A stretch of 12,259 nucleotides of DNA from assembly GCA_024640765.1 (NCBI GenBank), contig JAHEEK010000024.1:1-12259 (forward strand), read 5' to 3'. Below are positions 1-6,818 of this stretch, one piece after another. Made by a program: the position numbers and the translations under genes. This DNA is from Nereida sp024640765 (lineage in GTDB: Bacteria > Pseudomonadota > Alphaproteobacteria > Rhodobacterales > Rhodobacteraceae). The notes under the pieces were generated by a model. It was not told the origin of the DNA. It did not search any database and was given only the letters and a program-made list of their open reading frames with translations. Every line of letters begins with the position of its first letter. Position 1 is the first letter of the stretch.

Positions 1-2
1 CT

Positions 3-347
3 TCATTGTCTGAAAAACTTTCCGCAGTTGCATTGAGTGCAGCAGACCAATCTTCCGAGATTTCTGCAAAATGGACCAAAGAAACGCTGACTAAGCTTTC
101 TGGTGTTACCAAAGCACAAGCCGAGCCTGCTGATTACGCAAAAGCGATGACTGATTTCGCCTCTGCTTCTGCAGAAGCCTCTGCTGAATACATGGCAGCT
201 TTTGCTGAAGTTGCGAAAAAAGTTCAGATGGAAACAGTTGAGCTGGTTTTGGCCGCTGGCAAAGACATGTCCGACGAAACAACAGCAGCAGTTAAAAAAG
301 CGACTGCTGATGCGACTGCGGCAACGAAAAAAGCCACATCTAAGTAA
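3..347 (+). CDS. Phasin family protein (5' partial)
   Basis: Phasins coat polyhydroxyalkanoate granules in the cytoplasm and control their size and number. The visible part is about 114 residues, very rich in Ala, Lys, Glu, Thr and Ser, with no Cys and few aromatics. It is predicted to be almost wholly amphipathic helix, and it ends in an Ala/Lys/Thr-rich tail resembling the C-termini of PhaP and other low-complexity phasins. The reading frame is open to the left edge, so the N-terminus is missing. A TTG at 6-8 is in frame, but nothing supports it as a start. The stop is TAA at 345-347. Immediately downstream are two hairpins and then phaR, the regulator that normally represses phasin genes, which supports the call. 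Alternative: another granule-associated Ala-rich helical protein. The family assignment rests on composition, helical pattern and context rather than on a sharp motif. Confidence 0.8.
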   Translation, partial: SLSEKLSAVALSAADQSSEISAKWTKETLTKLSGVTKAQAEPADYAKAMTDFASASAEASAEYMAAFAEVAKKVQMETVELVLAAGKDMSDETTAAVKKATADATAATKKATSK

Positions 348-363
348 GTAGTCCCTTAGGCTC

Positions 364-397
364 ATCCGCGTCATTCCTCCCAATTACTGACGCGGAT
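364..397 (+). repeat. Perfect 10-bp inverted repeat after phasin gene
   Basis: ATCCGCGTCA at 364-373 is matched exactly by TGACGCGGAT at 388-397 across a 14-base loop. It starts 16 bases after the phasin stop codon. No T-run follows it, so it is more likely an mRNA 3'-end stabilising hairpin, or half of a two-hairpin termination region, than a terminator by itself. Confidence 0.6.
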
Positions 398-404
398 ACA
401 AAAG

Positions 405-434
405 AGCGGGTGCCAGTTTCGGCGCCCGCTTTTT
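405..434 (+). terminator. Rho-independent terminator of the phasin gene
   Basis: The left arm AGCGGGTGCC (405-414) pairs with GGCGCCCGCT (421-430), with one G-T wobble, across a 6-base loop. A run of four to five Ts follows from 430. A GC-rich stem, short loop and U-tract are the classic intrinsic terminator. It separates phasin transcription from phaR. Confidence 0.85.
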
Positions 435-464
435 CTTTGCGGTACGTTCCCTGTGCAGTCTGTG

Positions 465-475
465 CTGCGCCGCAG
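465..475 (+). promoter_or_regulatory. Predicted PhaR operator, CTGC-N3-GCAG palindrome
   Basis: CTGCGCCGCAG is a perfect palindrome with a 3-base centre, located 85 bases upstream of the proposed phaR GTG start. PhaR of Rhodobacter sphaeroides and the TGC-rich sites of Paracoccus PhaR are described as binding this pattern, so the site fits autoregulation of phaR. A looser TGC-rich stretch (TGCTGCACGCGCA) lies at 508-520. No convincing -35/-10 pair could be assigned around it. Confidence 0.6.
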
Positions 476-546
476 CTTTGAACGATCACAAGATCTCTTT
501 CCTTTTTTGCTGCACGCGCATAGGCTAATCGCCAATGCACCATCTT

Positions 547-552
547 GGGAGG
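547..552 (+). promoter_or_regulatory. Shine-Dalgarno of phaR, fixes the GTG start
   Basis: GGGAGG sits 8 bases before the GTG at 561. It is the only strong ribosome-binding site in the leader. It selects GTG 561 over an in-frame ATG at 453 that has no such site. Confidence 0.75.
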
Positions 553-560
553 ATCGTCGC

Positions 561-1115
561 GTGGCTGAAGAAAAATCGACATTGCTAATTAAGCGATACG
601 CAAGCCGCAGGCTCTATAATACCGAGACCAGTGATTACGTGACCCTCGAAGATATCGCGAGCTTCATCCGTGAAGGCCGCGAAGTTCAGATTGTCGATTT
701 GAAATCAGGCGATGATTTGACCCGCCAGTATTTGCTGCAGATTATCGCAGATCACGAAAGCCGCGGTGAAAGCGTTTTACCTGTTGGTGTGCTCAATGAT
801 TTGGTGCGTAGCTATACGACCCAGACCGCCAGTGTTGTGCCGCAATTTTTGCAGATGTCGTTTGATATGCTCCGTGACGGGCAATCAAAGGTGGTCGATA
901 GCATGAGCACAATCAATCCAACGGTCAAAATGCCCGGGTTTGAGGCGATGCAAGCCCAACAAGAAGCCTTCATGAAGGCAATGACCAGCGGCATGACTGG
1001 ATTTGCGGCACCGCCTGCTGCGAAAGACGAAGCCCCCGCGCCAAAGGGCGAAGACCTAAGCGATATCAAAAAGCAACTGGCAGAGCTGCAAGATAAACTT
1101 TCCAAACTGTCCTAG
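561..1115 (+). CDS. phaR: Polyhydroxyalkanoate synthesis repressor PhaR
   Basis: PhaR is a DNA-binding repressor of phasin and PHA genes that also binds PHA polymer and is released from DNA when granules form. Starting at GTG 561 the protein is 184 residues, a normal size for the alphaproteobacterial family. Residues 8-66 match the PHB/PHA accumulation regulator DNA-binding domain (PF07879 type), with the hallmark IKRYASRRLYNTETSDYVTL near residues 10-29 and a following RQYLLQII helix. Residues 74-113 match the PHB_acc domain (PF05233 type), with a V-L-N-D-L-V-R-S-Y core. A Pro/Ala-rich linker (149-164) leads to a short C-terminal coiled coil (165-184). The frame stays open upstream to an ATG at 453, but that stretch does not look like PhaR and would run across the operator. 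The gene follows the phasin gene, and a LysR gene starts 3 bases after its TAG. Confidence 0.95.
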   Translation: MAEEKSTLLIKRYASRRLYNTETSDYVTLEDIASFIREGREVQIVDLKSGDDLTRQYLLQIIADHESRGESVLPVGVLNDLVRSYTTQTASVVPQFLQMSFDMLRDGQSKVVDSMSTINPTVKMPGFEAMQAQQEAFMKAMTSGMTGFAAPPAAKDEAPAPKGEDLSDIKKQLAELQDKLSKLS

Positions 1116-1118
1116 TCC

Positions 1119-2069
1119 ATGCGCGCATCCCAAGACCGTTTCACCCTCTGGGGCATTCAAGTTTTTTTGGCTACTGTCGAGGAGGCAAGCATCAGTGCGG
1201 CTGCACGCAGGCTTGGCACGTCTCCTGCCACGGTTAGTCAGCAATTGACCAACCTTGAAGGCGCCATTGGGGTCACGCTGTTGAACCGCTCCCATCGCCC
1301 CGTGCTGCCAACCCCTGCTGGTGAGACGTTCCGGCTGCGCGCGCAAAACATTGTTAACGAGGCAACCCAAGCGCGCAGTGAACTGGCTCTCGATGGGCAA
1401 GCGCTGACCAGCTTTCGCCTTGGGATGATTGAGGATTTTGATGCAGATGTGACGCCGCGCCTTCTATCTGGTATGGCCGATGATCTGAAAGGGTGTCAGT
1501 TCCTGCTGGAAACGGGTGCCTCGCACCGGCTGTTTGATCTGCTGGACGCCCGCGCACTGGATATTGTGGTGGCTGCAGATGTTGGCGCATCCGGCGAGTG
1601 GATGGATGTGCACCCATTGATGAGGGAAGATTTCATCATTGCCGTGCCCAAAGGCCAGGCCACAGACGCGGATGCGCTTAAGAAAATGCCGCTTATTCAG
1701 TACACGCAGCGCCATCATATGGGCCGCTCGATCACGGCTCATTTGGCGCGGCAGCGGCTAAACCTTGCACATCAGTTTGAACTCGATAGCTATCACGCGA
1801 TCATGGCGATGGTGGCTGCAGGGCAGGGTTGGACCATTTTCACCCCCCTTGGCTGGCTGCGTGCAGACCGGTTCCGTGAACAGGTTGATGTGGCCCCGCT
1901 GCCCTTTGGCGCGCTAAGCCGGACAATCAGCCTGACGGCGCGACGCGGTATTTTGCGCGATATGCCTGAACAAACGGCTGCGCGCCTAAAGGGTCATCTT
2001 GATGAGATGATCGTTAAACCGGCATCACAGCGGCATCCGTGGCTTCAGGATGCGCTGACCATTTTGTAG
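1119..2069 (+). CDS. LysR-family transcriptional regulator
   Basis: This is a cytoplasmic LysR-type regulator of 316 residues, normal for the family. The N-terminal winged helix-turn-helix spans about residues 12-70. The recognition region S-I-S-A-A-A-R-R-L-G-T-S-P-A-T-V-S-Q-Q-L lies at 25-43, followed by the typical L-E-x-x-x-G-V-x-L-L-N-R and L-T-P-A-G-like stretch at 46-68. Residues from about 95 to the end form the periplasmic-binding-protein-like effector domain. The ATG lies 3 bases after the phaR stop, in the same frame and without its own clear ribosome-binding site, so translation is probably coupled to phaR. The effector and targets are unknown. Unlike most LysR genes it is not divergent from a target operon. 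It converges on the aminotransferase gene with only 20 bases between stop codons. Confidence 0.93.
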   Translation: MRASQDRFTLWGIQVFLATVEEASISAAARRLGTSPATVSQQLTNLEGAIGVTLLNRSHRPVLPTPAGETFRLRAQNIVNEATQARSELALDGQALTSFRLGMIEDFDADVTPRLLSGMADDLKGCQFLLETGASHRLFDLLDARALDIVVAADVGASGEWMDVHPLMREDFIIAVPKGQATDADALKKMPLIQYTQRHHMGRSITAHLARQRLNLAHQFELDSYHAIMAMVAAGQGWTIFTPLGWLRADRFREQVDVAPLPFGALSRTISLTARRGILRDMPEQTAARLKGHLDEMIVKPASQRHPWLQDALTIL

Positions 2070-2089
2070 CGCGCGTCACTCTTGCGTGG

Positions 2090-3283
2090 CTAATTCAACT
2101 CGCCGCTAGGCAATGAATTTAGCAATATTTCTCCGATCATGTCGCAATCTTGCGGTGTCAGGCGTGCGGGCAACCTAACATCACAGGCGCGCATCAGCAT
2201 CGCGCGGGTCTTGGGTAGCTCTGGGATATCATTCAAAAACTGCCAGTTCCAAAATGCGCGCGCGTTGTCTGCTGACATGCCAAAGACCTGTACTTTGATG
2301 CCTTGTGCGTCCGCGCGGCGCACAAAGTCGGTGACCGCAGCATCAGTCATATCGGTTAGATTGAATTGGATGCTGTCAGGGGCGCGGTTTTCGGGGGCAA
2401 GTTTTTCGGGCACCGTCACATTGGGGTGGCGATTAAGCTGTGCGGCTAGCCGGTCATGATTGCGCCGCCCGTCGGCAACACGCCGCGCAATTTCCGGCAG
2501 CTGCGCGCGCACGATCGCCGCAGACATGTTGGACAGCCGCAAATTATAAAGCGGCAGTTTGTTTTGCCACTTTTCCACGGCTTCAGCGGCTATATCGTGT
2601 TTTTCCCAAGCGTGCTCATAGGCACCGGACATGATGGTGGCGCGCCCAACCAAGTCCGCATCATCAGTAATCAAAATGCCGCCCTCACCGGCATTGAGGA
2701 GCTTGTAGGATTGAAACGAAAAGCATCCGACCCGTCCCAACGTACCAATGTTTTTGCCGTGCCATGTCGTACCCAAGGAATGTGCAGCATCCTCAATAAC
2801 TGGGATATCGCGTGCATCACAAAGACGCATAATTGCGTCCATGTCAGATGTATGGCCACGCATGTGACTGATGATGACGGCGCTGATGTCTTGTTCAAGC
2901 TTGTCTGCAAAATCGTTCAGATCAATCCGGTAATTTTCACTGACTTCACAAAGGACTGGAATACATTCCGCGTGGACCACAGATGACGGCACTGCAGCGA
3001 ATGTGAAGGCAGGAATAATAACCCGCGCATCACGCGGCAGGTCTAGCGCCTTAAGGGACAGAAATAATGCTGCTGAACACGATGACACCGCTAGCGCGTA
3101 TGTACTGCCAAGCTGTGCGGCAAACTCTCGTTCAAGCAGAGTGACGGGTGCGTTCTGGGACGTATAGCGGAACAGATCACCTGAGCTAAGAAGCCGCTTG
3201 ATTTCATCGCGCACAGCGGCGGGGATGGGTTCGGCTGCGTGAAGGTCAGAGGACGCTTTGGTGGGCTGAGCTTGATCTAGCAT
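2090..3283 (-). CDS. DegT/DnrJ/EryC1/StrS-family PLP aminotransferase
   Basis: This is a 397-residue fold-type I, pyridoxal-phosphate-dependent aminotransferase. Family members usually transaminate keto-sugars for glycoconjugates or antibiotics, and some act on other carbonyl substrates. Visible motifs: S-C-S-A-A-L near 68-73 (cofactor phosphate region), I-I-P-A-F-T-F at 89-95, E-D-A-A-H-S-L-G at 164-171 with the Asp165 that holds the pyridine nitrogen, and F-S-F-Q-S-Y-K-L-L-N-A-G-E-G-G at 188-202 with Lys194 as the Schiff-base lysine. All catalytic residues are present and the length is typical. ATG 3283 is the first Met. The upstream sequence is AT-rich, with a predicted promoter and only a weak GAAAG ribosome site. 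No sugar-biosynthesis genes are nearby. It lies directly after a gamma-glutamylation-type operon on the same strand, so a role in that pathway is possible but unproven. Confidence 0.9.
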   Translation of the reverse strand: MLDQAQPTKASSDLHAAEPIPAAVRDEIKRLLSSGDLFRYTSQNAPVTLLEREFAAQLGSTYALAVSSCSAALFLSLKALDLPRDARVIIPAFTFAAVPSSVVHAECIPVLCEVSENYRIDLNDFADKLEQDISAVIISHMRGHTSDMDAIMRLCDARDIPVIEDAAHSLGTTWHGKNIGTLGRVGCFSFQSYKLLNAGEGGILITDDADLVGRATIMSGAYEHAWEKHDIAAEAVEKWQNKLPLYNLRLSNMSAAIVRAQLPEIARRVADGRRNHDRLAAQLNRHPNVTVPEKLAPENRAPDSIQFNLTDMTDAAVTDFVRRADAQGIKVQVFGMSADNARAFWNWQFLNDIPELPKTRAMLMRACDVRLPARLTPQDCDMIGEILLNSLPSGELN

Positions 3284-3313
3284 TTTTATACTTTCCGAAA
3301 ACTACTTTCGATA

Positions 3314-3342
3314 ATTGTAAAATACTAATACCTATCGGTCCA
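3314..3342 (-). promoter_or_regulatory. Predicted sigma70-type promoter of the aminotransferase
   Basis: On the minus strand, TGGACC (3342-3337, four of six matches to the -35 consensus) and TACAAT (3319-3314, five of six to the -10 consensus) are separated by exactly 17 bases. They sit in an AT-rich stretch 31 bases upstream of the ATG. The region breaks the tight packing of the operon and suggests separate transcription of the aminotransferase. TGGACC recurs at 3366-3371 and 3389-3394 on the plus strand. Confidence 0.5.
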
Positions 3343-3422
3343 TAAATATTGAGCGCCGCGGCAATTGGACCGGGACGTGTTGTTGTATTGGACCTGTGTC
3401 AGAAGATGGGTGGGCTGTGCGC

Positions 3423-4736
3423 CTAGTGAAAGAGCCTGTCCTTGAGCGCCATCCACCGAATTGCGGCGTTTGTAATTAGTCCGCCAAGACTAGCACCGCC
3501 TGGAAGCGCGGGCGACGGAAGGCTTTGCAGCATGGCAAACTCACCGGTATCGCCGCGCATCGCGTTCACACACGCTCGGCCCGCAAAAGTGGCAAGTACA
3601 AGCCCGTGGCCTGAGTAGCCGCCCGCGCTGTAATGCCCGTCCGCGACTTGGCCCACAAATGGTAAACGTGTTGCGGTAACGGCGAGGGTGCCGCCCCATG
3701 TGTGGCTGAATTTGACGTCAGCGAGTTCTGGATAAATTTCAGATAGCTGCTTTCTGACGCGTGGCTCAATCTCGCCAAAGCGTTTGCCGTAGCTTTCTCC
3801 GCCCCCGAAAATAAGCCGTCCGTCACGGGATTGCCAAAAGTAATTCAGCACGAACTTGCTATCATACACGGCCATTGGTTTTGTGATTGGTGCAAGCGCG
3901 CCAAGAGGCTCGGTTGCCGCGATATAATTGTTGATGGGCAACACGCGGGCGGCGGTTTTGCGGTTTAGATGCGCGCCGTAGCCATTTGTGGCTTGCAAGA
4001 TGAACTTTGCCGAAACTGTGCCAGCATCTGTGCGCACGGTGTGGGGTGATCGGGCGGAATTGTGCCCTGTACTGACATCAATTTTATGAACTGTGGACCG
4101 TTCAAAGATCTGCACGCCAGCTGCGTCGCAGGCCTGCGCGAGCCCGAAGGCGTAGCGAAGCGGGTGGCAATAGCCCGCATCCATATCAAGGACTGCCCCT
4201 GCGTAGGCTTTTGTTCCGATATGGGCTTCAACCTGTGCTGCGTCGCACATGGTGGTGTCATATCCAAAGCGTGCGCGCATTAACGCGGCTTCTTGAGCAA
4301 GCTCATCAGCTTTTTGCGCGGTAACGGCCGCTTGTAGCAGGCCTGCGGTGTAGTCAGCGTTAGGCGCGTGTTCGGCAAGCAGTGAGCGGGTGAGTTTTTT
4401 GGCGTCCTCGGTCATGGCCCAAAGTGCATCGGCGCGTTGTTTGCCAAATGCTTTGTCGAGCACGCTAACGTCCCAATTCAAGCCTGTTCCAACTTGTCCG
4501 CCATTTCGCCCCGATGCGCCCCATCCCACACGGTGGGCGTCCAGAACGATGACTGACATGCCTGCTTTGGCTGCGTGAAGTGCAGCAGGCAGACCCGTGT
4601 AGCCCGCGCCAATGATACACAGATCAGCGCGATGATCTCCGCGCAAAACAGGGTGCGGGGCAGGGGCATCAGCAGTTGCTGCGTACCAGCTTTCTGGCAT
4701 CACACCCTGTGCTTCGTTTGCAAAAAGCCAGTTCAT
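3423..4736 (-). CDS. FAD-dependent amine oxidoreductase, PuuB/OrdL-like
   Basis: This 437-residue DAO-family flavoprotein is close in size and architecture to gamma-glutamylputrescine oxidase (PuuB), which oxidises the free amine of a gamma-glutamylated amine to an aldehyde with release of ammonia and H2O2. The N-terminus carries the characteristic N-W-L-F-A-N-E and P-E-S-W-Y segments. The dinucleotide-binding motif G-A-G-Y-T-G is at 43-48, with acidic Asp66 at the end of the second strand. W-G-A-S-G-R-N-G-G-Q is at 72-81. A C-terminal G-G-Y-S-G-H-G-L segment contacts FAD. There is no signal peptide, so it is cytoplasmic. Its ATG is 5 bases after the glutamine-synthetase-like stop, so it is the last gene of that operon. 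The exact amine is not readable from sequence. A glycine/sarcosine-type oxidase is less likely given the neighbours. Confidence 0.88.
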   Translation of the reverse strand: MNWLFANEAQGVMPESWYAATADAPAPHPVLRGDHRADLCIIGAGYTGLPAALHAAKAGMSVIVLDAHRVGWGASGRNGGQVGTGLNWDVSVLDKAFGKQRADALWAMTEDAKKLTRSLLAEHAPNADYTAGLLQAAVTAQKADELAQEAALMRARFGYDTTMCDAAQVEAHIGTKAYAGAVLDMDAGYCHPLRYAFGLAQACDAAGVQIFERSTVHKIDVSTGHNSARSPHTVRTDAGTVSAKFILQATNGYGAHLNRKTAARVLPINNYIAATEPLGALAPITKPMAVYDSKFVLNYFWQSRDGRLIFGGGESYGKRFGEIEPRVRKQLSEIYPELADVKFSHTWGGTLAVTATRLPFVGQVADGHYSAGGYSGHGLVLATFAGRACVNAMRGDTGEFAMLQSLPSPALPGGASLGGLITNAAIRWMALKDRLFH

Positions 4737-4741
4737 TCAGG

Positions 4742-6094
4742 TCATACATTGAGCAAAAGATGCTCACGCTCCCAAGGGCTGATTTGCTGCAAAAACTCTT
4801 CGTATTCTGTACGCTTTACGATGGAGTACACCCGTGCAAATTCAGGGTGCAGAATGTCTTTGAGCCGCTCTGCACTATCAAAAAGTTCAAGTGCTGCGAA
4901 CAGGCCACGGGGGATGTCTTCATCCGCGTCATAGGCATCACCGCTGTATTCAGGGCGTGGCGCGCGCGCTTCTTCAAGACCCATCAACCCACACGCCAAA
5001 GAGGCGGCAATCGCAAGGTAGGGGTTGCAATCCATGCCCGCCAACCTGTTTTCAACCCGCCGTGCAGCTGCGTCGCTGATGGGCACACGGATGCCCGTTG
5101 TACGGTTATCACGAGCCCATTCCAGATTGATCGGCGCAGCCAGATCTTTGACGTACCGCCGATAGCTGTTCACATAGGGCGCCAGCACAGCGATGGTTGA
5201 AGGCACGTGGTTTTGCAGCCCTGCGATGAAATGGTAGAAGGCGTCGGTCTCACTGCCATCTGCGGCAGAGAAGATGTTGTTGCCGTCTTGATCAAGGACC
5301 GAGTGGTGGATGTGCATCGCACTGCCGGGCTCGCCTTCGATTGGTTTGGCCATGAAAGTTGCAAAGCAGTCGTGCTTCAGAGCCGCCTCGCGGATCAGGC
5401 GTTTGAAGTAGAACACTTCATCAGCAAGTTTGACCGGATCGCCGTGGCGCAAGTTGATCTCTAGCTGCCCTGCGCCGCCCTCTTGGGTGATGCCGTCAAT
5501 CTCAAATCCTTGCGCTTCGGCGAAATCGTAAATGTCGTCAATCACGGGACCATATTCATCGACCGCTGACATTGAATAGGCTTGGCGTGCGGCTGCTGGC
5601 CTGCCACTACGGCCCATCATCGGTTCAATCGGATTGGCAGGATTGGTGTTGCGACCGACCAGATAGAATTCCATCTCAGGGGCAACAACAGGGTACAAGC
5701 CGCGTGCGTGGTAGGCGGCAACAACCCGTTTCAATACGTTGCGCGGTGCCATCGGCACAGGCTCGCCTTCGCGGGTGACTGCATCATGGATGACTTGCAG
5801 GGTCCAATCACCAGTCCACGGAGCGGCGGTGGCCGTGCTCATGTCGGGCACAAGGGTCATGTCCGGCTCAATCCAGCCTTCGGGGCCTGCGGCCTCGCCC
5901 CAACCACCGGCGATGGTCTGAAAGAAGATCGAATTGGGCAAAAAGAACTGGGATTGTTTTGCAAATTTCTTGGCGGGAACGGCTTTGCCGCGCGCGATGC
6001 CGGACAAGTCACCGATGATGCATTCGACTTCATCAAGACGGTTCTCGCCCAAGTAGTCGTGGAATGGTGTGGGAAGGTTTGTAGTCCATGTCAT
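4742..6094 (-). CDS. Glutamine synthetase family protein, PuuA-like gamma-glutamylamide synthetase
   Basis: A 450-residue ATP-dependent ligase of the glutamine synthetase fold. It probably joins glutamate's gamma-carboxyl to an amine rather than to ammonia. The N-terminal beta-grasp domain contains G-D-L-S-G-I-A-R-G-K (28-37), the R-G-K form typical of PuuA/GlnT-like enzymes rather than housekeeping GlnA. Catalytic features: E-M-E-F at 140-143 (metal ligands), G-Q-L-E-I-N at 209-214 (Glu212), M-H-I-H-H at 260-264, N-S-Y-R-R-Y at 309-314, R-D-N-R-T-T-G-I-R-V-P at 328-338, and V-E-N-R at 347-350. No GlnA adenylylation-site region is evident. ATG 6094 is chosen because it gives an ATGA overlap with the stop of the preceding amidotransferase gene and starts where the family starts. 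The frame extends 16 codons further upstream, but into that gene. Candidate products include gamma-glutamylated diamines or amino acids. The substrate is undetermined. Confidence 0.92.
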   Translation of the reverse strand: MTWTTNLPTPFHDYLGENRLDEVECIIGDLSGIARGKAVPAKKFAKQSQFFLPNSIFFQTIAGGWGEAAGPEGWIEPDMTLVPDMSTATAAPWTGDWTLQVIHDAVTREGEPVPMAPRNVLKRVVAAYHARGLYPVVAPEMEFYLVGRNTNPANPIEPMMGRSGRPAAARQAYSMSAVDEYGPVIDDIYDFAEAQGFEIDGITQEGGAGQLEINLRHGDPVKLADEVFYFKRLIREAALKHDCFATFMAKPIEGEPGSAMHIHHSVLDQDGNNIFSAADGSETDAFYHFIAGLQNHVPSTIAVLAPYVNSYRRYVKDLAAPINLEWARDNRTTGIRVPISDAAARRVENRLAGMDCNPYLAIAASLACGLMGLEEARAPRPEYSGDAYDADEDIPRGLFAALELFDSAERLKDILHPEFARVYSIVKRTEYEEFLQQISPWEREHLLLNV

Positions 6095-6774
6095 GGTGCG
6101 TTGTCTTTCAAGAAATGCGCGAGGATCCGTGCGACGACCCATTCATCATTTGGGGTATCCACATGTGCTTGGGCCTGCTCAATCAAAGCCGTCGGATACT
6201 GCGGATCTGTGCCGCGGGCGGCCAGATAATCCTGCAGCACAGCGTTGGTGATTTCGGGGTGCGCTTGCGTTGTCAAAATTCGGTTCCCATAGCGCAGCGC
6301 GGCGTTCTCACAAAAAGAAGACGTGGCCACAACTTTGGCCGTTTCGGGACGCTTGACGACCTGATCTTGGTGCCACGCGTTGAACGACAGGGACCTGCCT
6401 TCAAAATCATACGTGTGGCGGCCAACGGCCCATCCGCCTGCAAATTTCTCAACCGTACCACCCAAGGCCTGCGCGATGATCTGATGCCCAAAGCAGATGC
6501 CCACCATGGGGCGATCGCTTTGATCTACTGCGCGGATGAATTCCTCGAGCGGTGGGATAAAAGCATGATCCTCATAGGCGCCATGTTTGGACCCTGTGAC
6601 CAGCCAACCGTCCGCAGTTAGATTATCTTCGGGCCACTCATCATCGACAACATTGAAAGTCGTGAAGCTGAACCCTTCACCATCAAACATACGCGTGAAC
6701 AGGGCGTCAAAGTCGCCATGGTTTGCGTTGACCAAGTCAGGGGTGTGACCGCATTGCAAAATACCGATGTGCAT
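6091..6774 (-). CDS. Class I glutamine-amidotransferase-fold protein, possible gamma-glutamylamide hydrolase
   Basis: A 227-residue stand-alone class I (triad) amidotransferase domain related to the GMP-synthase type (COG0518-like). The nucleophile elbow G-I-C-F-G-H-Q is at 92-98 (Cys94). A-H-P-E at 171-174 supplies His172 and Glu174, so the catalytic triad is intact. The V-T-G-S-K-H-G oxyanion-region segment is near 59-65. No synthase domain is attached. Start ATG 6774 has AAAGGA nine bases upstream, and the stop overlaps the next gene's ATG (ATGA). Pairing with a PuuA-like ligase recalls gamma-glutamyl-GABA hydrolase PuuD and the amidotransferase-like hydrolase of aniline operons. Removal of the glutamyl group at the end of the pathway is therefore the likely role, by inference. 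The elbow is GMP-synthase-like, not the C-R-G form of PuuD. Confidence 0.88.
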   Translation of the reverse strand: MHIGILQCGHTPDLVNANHGDFDALFTRMFDGEGFSFTTFNVVDDEWPEDNLTADGWLVTGSKHGAYEDHAFIPPLEEFIRAVDQSDRPMVGICFGHQIIAQALGGTVEKFAGGWAVGRHTYDFEGRSLSFNAWHQDQVVKRPETAKVVATSSFCENAALRYGNRILTTQAHPEITNAVLQDYLAARGTDPQYPTALIEQAQAHVDTPNDEWVVARILAHFLKDNAP

Positions 6775-6818
6775 CGCGTGGTGTCCTTTGACTGCGAAAA
6801 TAGGGCGATGATCCGTGC

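Noticed and set aside
453..560. N-terminal extension of phaR to an upstream ATG
   Set aside because: This stretch contains the putative PhaR operator and the GGGAGG ribosome site, and the extra 36 residues do not resemble PhaR. GTG 561 is the better start.
616..621. TATAAT sequence near the phaR start
   Set aside because: It is inside the phaR coding sequence, encoding part of the conserved L-Y-N-T segment, and has no matching -35 box.
2456..2986. 176-codon open frame on the plus strand inside the aminotransferase gene
   Set aside because: It lies antisense to a complete DegT-family gene with intact motifs. Its translation is rich in Arg, His and Cys with no recognisable domain, as expected of an antisense shadow in GC-rich DNA.
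4676..5200. 174-codon plus-strand open frame over the oxidase and ligase genes
   Set aside because: It spans two real minus-strand genes, shows shadow-like composition and has no family motif.
6095..6142. 16-codon extension of the ligase gene to ATG 6142
   Set aside because: It would overlap the amidotransferase gene by about 50 bases. ATG 6094 gives the usual ATGA overlap and a family-like N-terminus.
5582..6229. 215-codon plus-strand open frame antisense to the glutamine-synthetase-like gene
   Set aside because: The minus strand encodes a full ligase with all catalytic motifs. The plus-strand product is low in recognisable structure.
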